Part shown: piece by piece, positions 6,895 through 13,774 of the stretch
Numbering within the stretch: the stretch's first letter is position 1
How the letters are laid out: each line of letters begins with the position of its first letter
Source of the DNA: CAIKZZ01 sp035524595
GTDB taxonomy: Bacteria > Pseudomonadota > Gammaproteobacteria > Steroidobacterales > Steroidobacteraceae
Assembly (NCBI GenBank): GCA_035524595.1
Contig: DATKOP010000022.1
Span: forward strand, 1 to 15,047
Direction: 5' to 3'
Length of the DNA: 15,047 nt
Position numbers and translations under genes: made by a program
Notes under the pieces: model-generated
What the model was told of the DNA's origin: nothing
The model's database searches: none
The model's input: the letters and a program-made list of their open reading frames with translations, nothing else

Positions 6895-8274
6895 GTGAAA
6901 ATCATCATTCTCGGCGCCGGCCAGGTCGGCCGCACCGCCGCCTACCACCTGTCGCGCGAAGAGGCCAACGAGGTCACGGTGGTCGACTCGAACGAGGCGG
7001 TGCTGCGCGACCTGCAGGACCGGCTCGACGTGCGCACCGTGAGCGGCAACGCCGCCAACCCGGCCGTGCTCGAGGCCGCCGGCTGCGCCGACGCGAACCT
7101 GCTGGTCGCGCTCACCAGCAGCGACGAAGTCAACATGGTCGCGTGCCACGTCGCCTGGACGCTGTTCAAGACGCCGACCAAGATCGCGCGCATCCGCGGC
7201 GCCGCCTACGCCGCGCGCCCGGAGCTGTTCTCGGACAGTGCCGGCTTCGCGGTCGACGTCTGGGTCAGCCCCGAGCAGCTGGTGACGGAGTACGTCGAGC
7301 AGCTGATCCGCCACCCCGGCGCGCTGCAGGTGGTCGACTTCGCCGACGGCCGGGTGCGCCTCGTCGGCCTGCGCGCGGTCGAGGGCGGGCTGCTGGTCGG
7401 CCAGCCGCTGTCGAACCTGCCGCGCCACATCCCGCACGTCGACGCGCGCGTCGCCGCCATCTACCGCAAGGGCCGCAGCATCAAGCCCGAGGGCAGCACC
7501 GTGGTCGAGCCGGGCGACGAGGTGTTCTTCCTCGCCGCGCGCGAGGACATCCGCGTCGTCATGAGCGAGCTCAGGAAGCTCGAGGCGCCGATGAAGCGTC
7601 TCGTGATCGCCGGCGGCGGCAACATCGGCATCCGCCTCGCGCAGGCGCTCGAGGTCAACAACCAGGTCAAGCTGATCGAGCGCGATCAGCGCCGCGCGCG
7701 CTATGCCTCCGAGGTGCTGCGCAACACGATCGTGCTGCAGGGCGACGCGGCCGACGAGGAGCTGCTGCTCGAGGAGAACATCGACAGCGCCGACGCCTTC
7801 GTCGCGGTCACCAACGCCGAGGAGGCCAACATCCTCTCGGCGATGCTCGCCAAGCGCCTCGGCTGCAGCAAGGTGATGGCGCTGATCAACAAGCCGTCCT
7901 ACGCCGAGCTGATGGAGAGCGACCGGATCGACATCGCGATCTCGCCGCAGACGATCACGATCGGCTCGCTGCTCGCCTACGTGCGGCGCGGCGACGTCGC
8001 GCGCGTGCACTCGCTGCGCCGCGGCGCGGCCGAGGCGATCGAGGCGATCGCGCACGGCGACGCGGAGACCTCCAAGGTCGTCGGCCGCGCGGTCGAGGCG
8101 GTCAAGCTGCCCGAGGGCACGACGATCGGCGCGATCGTGCGCGGCGACGAGGTCATCATGGGCCATCACGACACGGTGATCGCCGAGGGCGACCACGTGA
8201 TCCTGTTCCTGACCGACCGCCGCCACGTCGAGGCGGTCGAGAAGCTGTTCCAGGCCGGCGTCTCGTTCATCTAG
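6895..8274 (+). CDS. trkA: Trk potassium uptake system, NAD-binding regulatory protein TrkA
   Basis: A 459-residue cytosolic protein matching full-length TrkA, with two RCK halves. The first Rossmann fold opens the protein with GAGQVG (7-12) and an acidic residue D31 at the end of strand 2. The second begins at residue 233, with GGGNIG at 240-245 and an acid in LIERD. Each is followed by a TrkA_C ligand-binding subdomain (about 140-225 and 370-455). TrkA forms a gating ring under the TrkH channel and binds NAD(H) and ATP/ADP to control potassium uptake. The GTG at 6895 is chosen because the Rossmann strand KIIILGAG begins right after it. trkH starts 11 bases after the stop, so the two are almost certainly one transcript. 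Confidence 0.97.
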   Translation: MKIIILGAGQVGRTAAYHLSREEANEVTVVDSNEAVLRDLQDRLDVRTVSGNAANPAVLEAAGCADANLLVALTSSDEVNMVACHVAWTLFKTPTKIARIRGAAYAARPELFSDSAGFAVDVWVSPEQLVTEYVEQLIRHPGALQVVDFADGRVRLVGLRAVEGGLLVGQPLSNLPRHIPHVDARVAAIYRKGRSIKPEGSTVVEPGDEVFFLAAREDIRVVMSELRKLEAPMKRLVIAGGGNIGIRLAQALEVNNQVKLIERDQRRARYASEVLRNTIVLQGDAADEELLLEENIDSADAFVAVTNAEEANILSAMLAKRLGCSKVMALINKPSYAELMESDRIDIAISPQTITIGSLLAYVRRGDVARVHSLRRGAAEAIEAIAHGDAETSKVVGRAVEAVKLPEGTTIGAIVRGDEVIMGHHDTVIAEGDHVILFLTDRRHVEAVEKLFQAGVSFI

Positions 8275-8284
8275 CGGCCCGCGC

Positions 8285-9736
8285 ATGCACTTTGCGACGG
8301 TCCAGCGGATCCTCGGGCTCATCATCACGATGTTCAGCCTGACGATGCTGCCGCCGGTCGCGGTGTCGCTCCTGTTCGACGACGGCCAGTGGCTGCCGTT
8401 CGCGCAGTCGTTCGCGATCCTGCTGGTGGCGGGTCTCGCGCTGTGGCTGCCGGTGCATCGCGTCGACCGCGACCTGCGGCTGCGCGACGGCTTCCTGGTG
8501 GTGGCGCTGTTCTGGATCCTGCTCGGCGTCGCCGGCGCGCTGCCGCTGCTGCTCGGCGACGCGCCGCGGCTCTTGTTCACCGACGCCGCCTTCGAGTCGG
8601 TGGCCGGCATCACGACCACCAGCGCGAGCGTGATCACCGGCCTCGACCGGCTGCCGCGGTCGGTGCTCTGGTACCGGCAGCAGGAGCAGTGGCTGGGCGG
8701 CATCGGCGTGATCGTGCTGGCGGTGGCGCTGTTCCCGGTGCTCGGCATCGGCGGCATGCAGCTCTACAAGGCCGACGCGCCGGGCCCGGTCAAGGACGAG
8801 AAGCTGACGCCGCGCATCACGCAGACGGCGCGCGCGCTGTCGGGCGTGTACGTGCTGCTGACCGCCGCCTGCACCGCCGCCTACGCGTTCGCCGGCATGA
8901 GCGGCTTCGACGCGCTGGCGCACGCGTTCTCGACGGTCTCGACCGGCGGCTTCTCGACGCACGACGCCGGCCTCGGCCACTTCCACTCGGTGGCGGTGGA
9001 CATGGTCGCGGTCGTGTTCATGTTCTTCGGCGGCGTCAACTTCGCGCTGCACTTCGTCGCCTGGCGCACCAAGAACGCGCTGGCCTACCTCGGCGAGCCG
9101 CAGTTCCGGGCCTACCTCGGCATCACGTTCGGGCTGATCGTGTTCGTGTCCGGCTACCTGCTCGCCACCGGCGTCTACGCCGCGCCGGGCGACGCGCTGC
9201 GCTACGGCGCGTTCCAGGTCGTGTCGATGCAGTCGAGCACCGGCTTCGTCGCGACGCGCTTCGCGAGCTGGCCGGGCATGCTGCCGCCGCTGCTGATCCT
9301 GATGACCTTCGTCGGCGGCTGCGCCGGCTCCACCGCCGGCGGCATGAAGGTGATCCGCTGGCAGCTGGTGCTGAAGCAGGCGCAGCGCGAGCTGATGCGG
9401 CTCGTGCACCCGAGCGCGGCGCTGCCGGTCAAGCTCGCCGACAAGCCGGTGCCCGGGCGCGTGCTGGCGGCGGTGACCGGCTTCTTCGCCATGTACCTCG
9501 TGCTGTTCGGCGTGCTGATGCTGATGATGATGGCGGTCGGCCTCGACCAGGTGACCGCCTGGTCGGCGGTGGCGGCGTGCGTCAACAACGCCGGTCCCGG
9601 GCTCGGCGAGGCGGCCGCGACCTTCGCGCACCTGCCCGAGGCGGCGAAGTGGATCGCGATCGCCGCGATGCTGATCGGCCGGCTCGAGGTGTTCACGGTT
9701 GTGGTGCTGTTCACACCCACGTTCTGGCGGCACTGA
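8285..9736 (+). CDS. trkH: Trk potassium uptake system, channel subunit TrkH
   Basis: A 483-residue polytopic membrane protein, the same length as E. coli TrkH. It has four pore repeats of the SKT superfamily, with pore-loop sequences ITTTSASV (109-116), STVSTGGFSTH (218-228), SSTGF (around 319-323) and NNAGPGLG (around 437-444). LGIGGMQLYKADAPGP after repeat 1, GGCAGSTAGGMKV (the intramembrane loop) and the C-terminal RLEVFTVVVLFTPTFW are TrkH hallmarks. It conducts potassium into the cell, gated by TrkA, which lies just upstream. The first filter loop has Ser113 where TrkH normally has Gly; the other three loops keep Gly. There is no strong ribosome-binding site before the ATG, so translation may be coupled to trkA. 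The gene ends with the Phe-Trp-Arg-His terminus typical of the family. Confidence 0.96.
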   Translation: MHFATVQRILGLIITMFSLTMLPPVAVSLLFDDGQWLPFAQSFAILLVAGLALWLPVHRVDRDLRLRDGFLVVALFWILLGVAGALPLLLGDAPRLLFTDAAFESVAGITTTSASVITGLDRLPRSVLWYRQQEQWLGGIGVIVLAVALFPVLGIGGMQLYKADAPGPVKDEKLTPRITQTARALSGVYVLLTAACTAAYAFAGMSGFDALAHAFSTVSTGGFSTHDAGLGHFHSVAVDMVAVVFMFFGGVNFALHFVAWRTKNALAYLGEPQFRAYLGITFGLIVFVSGYLLATGVYAAPGDALRYGAFQVVSMQSSTGFVATRFASWPGMLPPLLILMTFVGGCAGSTAGGMKVIRWQLVLKQAQRELMRLVHPSAALPVKLADKPVPGRVLAAVTGFFAMYLVLFGVLMLMMMAVGLDQVTAWSAVAACVNNAGPGLGEAAATFAHLPEAAKWIAIAAMLIGRLEVFTVVVLFTPTFWRH

Positions 9737-9743
9737 GCGCGCC

Positions 9744-9771
9744 GCCGGACCGTGACACCGGTCACGCCGGC
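9744..9771 (+). promoter_or_regulatory. CRP/Vfr-type palindrome within a hairpin, upstream of the prepilin-like gene
   Basis: CGTGA (9751-9755) and TCACG (9762-9766) are inverted with 6-base spacing, the geometry of CRP/FNR-superfamily sites (TGTGA-N6-TCACA). The same bases sit in a longer hairpin, with GCCGG-AC-CGTGAC pairing to GTCACGCCGGC around an ACCG loop, beginning 7 bases after the trkH stop. It may be an operator for the downstream prepilin-like gene (start 9843), a trkAH 3' hairpin without a T-run, or both. The operator reading rests on symmetry and spacing only. Confidence 0.35.
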
Positions 9772-9842
9772 ATATGTCAAGGGCGCCCTAAGGTGATCCC
9801 CGGTGCCCCTGCCTCGCGCGGGGCGGTGATCGGGAGACGTCC

Positions 9843-10322
9843 ATGCGCCCGTCGCAATACGGCTTCACGCTCGTCCAGCTCGTCTGCTGCATCGCGGTGC
9901 TCGCCGTGCTGTCGGCGTTCGCGGTGCCGCGTTTCGCGTCGATGGACCAGCAGGCGCGCATCAGCGCGGTCGAGACCTTCGCCGGCACTCTGAACGCGAC
10001 TGCGGACGAAGTCCGCTCGCTCTGCAGGACGAGCGCGTCGACCTCCGGCTGCAGCCTGGAGTCGGCCTCGTGGCAGGGCACGATCGACGGCAAGCGCTAC
10101 TGGTTGAACTACGGCTGGCCGCACTCCGGCGACGAGCTCGGCACGCGCCAGGTCGATGCGCTGATCGATTCGAGCGGTCTGCACGCCGCCGCGCTCGGCC
10201 CGTCCGCGACGCGCTTCGTTCGCAGCGACGCGCCGGCGCCCGACCGCTGCTCCGTCACCTACTACGGCGCGGGCGGCCCGCCCGAGCACTACCAGCTCGT
10301 GACCAACGTCAGCGGCTGCTGA
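9843..10322 (+). CDS. Prepilin-like protein with type IV N-terminal methylation/cleavage signal
   Basis: A 159-residue protein with a short basic leader (MRPSQYG) and a type IV prepilin signal GFTLVQLV at residues 7-14, followed by a hydrophobic helix to about residue 28 and VPRF. Prepilin peptidase should cut between G7 and F8. Mature residue 5 is Gln, not the near-universal Glu. The globular part has cysteines C61, C70, C136 and C159, well placed for two disulfides, including a C-terminal loop like those of pilins; C15 and C16 lie in the helix. The ATG has GGGAG 7 bases upstream. No pilus or type II secretion genes are nearby, so any assembly machinery is encoded elsewhere. It could be a minor pilin, a pseudopilin or an MSHA-like pilin. 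Its stop is 8 bases from the convergent fumarase stop. Confidence 0.85.
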   Translation: MRPSQYGFTLVQLVCCIAVLAVLSAFAVPRFASMDQQARISAVETFAGTLNATADEVRSLCRTSASTSGCSLESASWQGTIDGKRYWLNYGWPHSGDELGTRQVDALIDSSGLHAAALGPSATRFVRSDAPAPDRCSVTYYGAGGPPEHYQLVTNVSGC

Positions 10323-10330
10323 GACCCGCC

Positions 10331-11857
10331 TCAGCGCTCGACGCTGACCGGCACGCCGCCGATCCGGGCCTGCCACTGCCGTGGCCCGGTGTCGTGCACC
10401 GACTCGCCGTTCGAGTCCACCGCGACCGTGACCGGCATGTCCTTGACCTCGAACTCGTAGACCGCCTCCATGCCGAGCTCGGGGAAGGCGACGACGCGGC
10501 TCGAGCGGATCGCCTTCGAGACGAGGTAGGCCGCGCCGCCGACCGCGATCAGGTAGGCGCTGCGGTGGCGGCGGATCGCCTCGATCGCCTCAGGACCGCG
10601 CTCGGCCTTGCCGACCATCGCCAGCAGCCCCGCCTTGGCGAGCATCGTCTCGGTGAAGCGGTCCATGCGGTTCGCCGTGGTCGGGCCGGCCGGGCCCACC
10701 ACTTCCTGGCCGACCGGGTCCACCGGGCCGACGTAGTAGATGACCCGGTCCTTGAACGACAGCCCCTCGGGCAGCGCTTTGCCTGCGTCGAGCAGCGCGC
10801 AGATGCGCTTGTGCGCGGCGTCGCGCCCGGTCAGGAACTTGCCGGACAGCAGCAGTCGCTCGCCCGGCTTCCAGGCCGCGACGGCGCTGCGCGTCAGGCC
10901 GTCGAGCGACACGCGCCGCACGCCCGCGTCCGGCGCCCAGTCCACCTTCGGCCAGCTCGCGAGGTCCGGCGGCTCGAGCCGCGCGGGACCGGAGCCGTCG
11001 AGGTGGAAGTGCACGTGGCGCGTCGCGGCGCAGTTCGGGATCACCGCCACCGGCAGCGACGCCGCGTGCGTCGGGTAGTCGCGCACTTTGACGTCGAGCA
11101 CGGTCGTGAGGCCGCCGAGACCCTGGGCGCCGATGCCGAGCGCGTTGACGCGCTCGAAGATCTCGAGGCGCAGCTCCTCGAGCCGCGAGCGCGGTCCGCG
11201 CGCCTTGAGCTCGGGCATGTCGATCGGCTCCATCAGCGATTCCTTGGCGAGCAGCAGCGCCTTCTCGGCGCTGCCGCCGATGCCGATGCCAAGCATGCCC
11301 GGCGGGCACCAGCCGGCGCCCATCTCGGGCACGCGCTCCAGCACCCAGTCGGCGACCGAGTCGGACGGGTTCAGCATCTCAAACATCGACTTGTTCTCGC
11401 TGCCGCCGCCCTTGGCGGCCACGGTCACGTCGACGCCGTCGCCGGCCACCAGCTCGACGTGGACCACCGCCGGGGTGTTGTCGCGGGTGTTGCCGCGCTT
11501 GCCGGCGGGGTCGCCGACGATCGAGGCGCGCAGCCGGTTCTCGGGCAGCTGGTAGGCGCGGCGCACGCCCTCGTTGATCAGCTCCTCGAGCGGGCGGCTC
11601 GTGTCCCAGCGCGTCGCCATGCCGACCTTGACGAACGCGACGACGATGCCGGTGTCCTGGCAGATCGGACGGTGGCCCTCGGCGCACAGCCGCGAGTTCG
11701 TCAGGATCTGGGCGATCGCGTCGCGCGCCGCCGGGCTCGCCTCGCGCTCGTAGGCGCGGCCCATCGCGGCGATGAAGTCCGGCGAGTGGTAGTAGGAGAT
11801 GTACTGCAGGGCGTCGGCGACGCTGGCGATCAGGTCGGCTTCGCGGATCACGGCCAT
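10331..11857 (-). CDS. fumA: Fumarate hydratase, class I (iron-sulfur)
   Basis: A 508-residue single-chain class I fumarase, interconverting fumarate and malate in the TCA cycle. The three [4Fe-4S] ligands are C66 (in RPICQDTG), C184 (in GWCPPG) and C276 (in IPNCAATRH), with spacing close to that of E. coli FumA. The N-terminal catalytic half covers about residues 1-290, including GGSENKSMF (151-159) and GIGIGGSAEKA (190-200). The C-terminal swivelling half begins near 330, with GRDAAHKR (344-351), YYVGPVDP (374-381) and GPTTANRMD (391-399). This family is oxygen- and superoxide-sensitive because of the exposed cluster. Related L-tartrate dehydratases are usually split into two subunits, so fumarase is the better call. 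The start has no ribosome-binding site; a candidate promoter lies 44 bases upstream, after the UspE-like gene. Confidence 0.95.
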   Translation of the reverse strand: MAVIREADLIASVADALQYISYYHSPDFIAAMGRAYEREASPAARDAIAQILTNSRLCAEGHRPICQDTGIVVAFVKVGMATRWDTSRPLEELINEGVRRAYQLPENRLRASIVGDPAGKRGNTRDNTPAVVHVELVAGDGVDVTVAAKGGGSENKSMFEMLNPSDSVADWVLERVPEMGAGWCPPGMLGIGIGGSAEKALLLAKESLMEPIDMPELKARGPRSRLEELRLEIFERVNALGIGAQGLGGLTTVLDVKVRDYPTHAASLPVAVIPNCAATRHVHFHLDGSGPARLEPPDLASWPKVDWAPDAGVRRVSLDGLTRSAVAAWKPGERLLLSGKFLTGRDAAHKRICALLDAGKALPEGLSFKDRVIYYVGPVDPVGQEVVGPAGPTTANRMDRFTETMLAKAGLLAMVGKAERGPEAIEAIRRHRSAYLIAVGGAAYLVSKAIRSSRVVAFPELGMEAVYEFEVKDMPVTVAVDSNGESVHDTGPRQWQARIGGVPVSVER

Positions 11858-11867
11858 GGGTGCACCC
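11858..11867. repeat. Perfect 10-bp palindrome abutting the fumarase start codon
   Basis: GGGTGCACCC is its own reverse complement and touches the fumarase ATG, occupying the place where a ribosome-binding site would normally be. It could be an operator, an mRNA structure or dimer site, or chance in GC-rich DNA. Confidence 0.3.
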
Positions 11868-11900
11868 GGTGGATGCGCGCCGTGGTGCGGCGCGGCGGCT

Positions 11901-11906
11901 ACTCTA
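11901..11906 (-). promoter_or_regulatory. Candidate -10 element for the fumarase gene
   Basis: On the minus strand TAGAGT follows directly after the TGA of the UspE-like gene, 43 bases before the fumarase ATG at 11857. It is the only AT-rich hexamer in the gap, and would give a leader of about 35 bases. No clear -35 is visible, and read-through from the UspE-like gene is also possible. Confidence 0.3.
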
Positions 11907-12839
11907 TCAGGCGGCCCGCGGCGCGGGCGGTTTGACGATCAGCAGGTCGCAGGCGATCCGGTCGAGCACCCGGTCCGCGGTGCTGCCGATGAAGCGGTCG
12001 TGCAGTCGGCTGCGCGCGATCGCACCGATCGCGAGCACGTCGAGACCGCCGTCGGCGGCGAAGTCGGGCAGCGCGTAGGTCACGATGCCGTCGATGAGGC
12101 GCGTCTCGCTGGCCGCGATGCCGTGCCGCGCGGCGAGCCCCTCGAGCTGCGTGCGGTGCAGCGTGCGCAGCACCTCGACCGCCGCGAGGTCGGTGCCGAG
12201 CGGCAGGGCCGCGACGCCGGGCTCGACGCTGATCAGGTTGAGCGTCGAGAACACGTGCAGCACCCACGGCCGCGTGCCGAGCACGCGCGCCAGTGCCTCG
12301 GCCTCGTCGATCAGCGCGTGGTCGATGCTCGCGCCGACATCGCCCGGGTGGTTCGGGTCGACCGCGGCGGCGACGCGCGCCGGCTCGTGCCACGCGAGCT
12401 GCTTGGTGAGCAGGAGCGGCACCGGGCAGTCGCGGATCAGGTGCCAGTCGGCGTGCGACAGGAGCGCGCGCTTGAGGGCGCCGTGGTAGTGGCTGTCCTT
12501 GACGACGAGGTCCGGGCCGAGCGCGGCGACCCGGCGCAGGATGCCCTCGTGCAGCGGGTTCGCGAACTCGACCGAGGTCGTGACCGCGATGCCATCGGCG
12601 CGCAGCGCCGAAGCCAGCCGGTCGAGGTGCACCTGGTGGCGGGCCGCGACCGGCGCGACTGCGACGCTCAGCGTCGGCGCGTCGAGAAAGCGTGCCGCGT
12701 CGAGCTCCGGCGCGAAGTCGCAGATGTGCAGCTCGACTGCGGCCGAGGCGGCACGCGCCAGCCGCGCCGCCTTGCGGACCGCGGCCGAGTCCTCGATCGT
12801 CGGATCGACGATCACGAGCAGCTTCTTGAGCGCGGTCAT
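11907..12839 (-). CDS. uspE: Tandem universal stress protein, UspE-like
   Basis: A 310-residue protein with two universal stress protein domains, about residues 1-146 and 152-305, matching the length and layout of E. coli UspE. Domain 1 has the UspE-type block DLVVKDSHYHGALKR (110-124) followed by DWHLIRDCPVPLLL (131-144). Domain 2 ends with FIGSTADRVLDRIACDLLIVK (in 283-303). The nucleotide-binding motif G-2x-G-9x-G(S/T) is present in domain 2, except that the second Gly is Ala275 (G272, A275, G285, S286). E. coli UspE affects stress survival, motility and aggregation. The role here is inferred from the family. The ATG at 12839 has a G-rich sequence upstream and gives the standard Usp opening strand (KKLLVIVDPT). 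It lies 49 bases before the co-directional fumarase gene. Confidence 0.92.
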   Translation of the reverse strand: MTALKKLLVIVDPTIEDSAAVRKAARLARAASAAVELHICDFAPELDAARFLDAPTLSVAVAPVAARHQVHLDRLASALRADGIAVTTSVEFANPLHEGILRRVAALGPDLVVKDSHYHGALKRALLSHADWHLIRDCPVPLLLTKQLAWHEPARVAAAVDPNHPGDVGASIDHALIDEAEALARVLGTRPWVLHVFSTLNLISVEPGVAALPLGTDLAAVEVLRTLHRTQLEGLAARHGIAASETRLIDGIVTYALPDFAADGGLDVLAIGAIARSRLHDRFIGSTADRVLDRIACDLLIVKPPAPRAA

Positions 12840-12889
12840 ACGGTCCGACCCCCGGTGCGGCGGCTGCCTCCCAGACGGTCAATGGTGGC

Positions 12890-12909
12890 GCGGCGGCGGG
12901 CGCCGCCGC
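12890..12909 (-). terminator. GC hairpin after the response regulator gene, possible terminator
   Basis: GCGGCGGC and GCCGCCGC pair perfectly as an 8-bp stem around a 4-base loop, about 30 bases past the stop of the LytTR regulator and before the UspE-like gene. The following bases on the minus strand contain no T-run, so it does not meet the standard intrinsic-terminator pattern. It could still mark the 3' end of the kinase/regulator transcript. Confidence 0.3.
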
Positions 12910-12940
12910 ATCGGGACATCTGCGGACGGGGCGGCCGCCG

Positions 12941-13774
12941 TCAGGCCGGCTGGCGCAGGCTGCCCTCGAGCAGCAGCTCGACCTTGTCGCGGTGGGTGCG
13001 CGACAGCTTCAGCTCCTGGCCGCTCGCCAGCGTCAGGAAGTACTCGCCGTTGGCGTGCGGCCGCAGCTTGCGGACCCGCGTCAGGTTGACGATCGCCGAG
13101 CGGTGCACCCGCTGGAACAGCTGCGGATCGAGCGCCGACTCGAGCTGCTTCATGGTCGCGCGCAGCACGTGGGTCTCGCCCGACGCGTGCACGCACATGT
13201 AGTCGCCGGCGGCGTCGATCCAGTCGATCTCGGCGCTCCTGATCCGCACCACGTCGCGGCCGGTGCGGATCGCGATGACCTCGGGATAGCGGCTCGCGCC
13301 GTTGCCGGCGACGCGCGCCAGCAGCTCCTCGGGCGCGAGCTCGCCGGCGCCGCGCACGTCGGCGAGCAGCCCGAGCATGCGCTCGTGCTGCTCGAGCACG
13401 GCGCGCTCGCGAAGGTAGCTGCGCACCCGCACCAGCGCCTGCTCGAGGCGCGCGTCCTCGACCGGCTTCAGCAGGTAGTCGAGCGCGCGGGCCTCGAAGG
13501 CGTCGATCGCATAGCGGTCGAAGGCCGTCACGAACACGACCACCGGCAGCGAGTCCTGCGGCAGGCGCGCCAGCACGTCGAAGCCGGACAGGCCCGGCAT
13601 CTGGATGTCGAGGAACATGAGGTCGGGGGCGAGCGCCGCGACCTGCTCGATCGCCTCGCGGCCGTTCTCGCACTCGCCGACGATCTCGACGTCCGGCGCG
13701 GCCGCGAGCCTGAGCTCCAGGCCGCGCCGCGCGAGCCGTTCGTCGTCCACCAGCAGTGTTCGGATGCGATTCAT
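12941..13774 (-). CDS. LytTR-family DNA-binding response regulator
   Basis: A 277-residue response regulator. The receiver domain (about 1-122) has the acidic pair D10/D11, phospho-acceptor D56 in LFLDIQMPG-like context (FLDIQMPG, 54-61), the switch Thr83 and Lys103 in LLKPVED. A linker with a likely helix (about 118-158) leads to a LytTR DNA-binding domain (about 163-268), recognised by RSAEIDWIDAAGDYM (179-193), FQRVHRSAIVNL (220-231) and LKLSRTHRDKV (255-265). Phosphorylation by the upstream kinase should control DNA binding; the targets cannot be read from sequence. It resembles the LytR/AlgR class. The ATG at 13774 overlaps the kinase stop as ATGA and has GGAG a few bases upstream, indicating translational coupling. 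The reading frame continues far upstream of this ATG, but only as a shadow of the kinase gene. Confidence 0.95.
   Translation of the reverse strand: MNRIRTLLVDDERLARRGLELRLAAAPDVEIVGECENGREAIEQVAALAPDLMFLDIQMPGLSGFDVLARLPQDSLPVVVFVTAFDRYAIDAFEARALDYLLKPVEDARLEQALVRVRSYLRERAVLEQHERMLGLLADVRGAGELAPEELLARVAGNGASRYPEVIAIRTGRDVVRIRSAEIDWIDAAGDYMCVHASGETHVLRATMKQLESALDPQLFQRVHRSAIVNLTRVRKLRPHANGEYFLTLASGQELKLSRTHRDKVELLLEGSLRQPA

Noticed and set aside
12840..12940. Possible small gene or RNA between the regulator and the UspE-like gene
   Set aside because: The 101 bases hold only a GC hairpin; I see no start with a ribosome-binding site and no coding pattern.
13736..13744. CCGTTCGTC, matching the core of the Pseudomonas AlgR box
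   Set aside because: It lies inside the regulator gene and is simply the reverse complement of codons for the conserved receiver residues DDERL. There is no promoter context.
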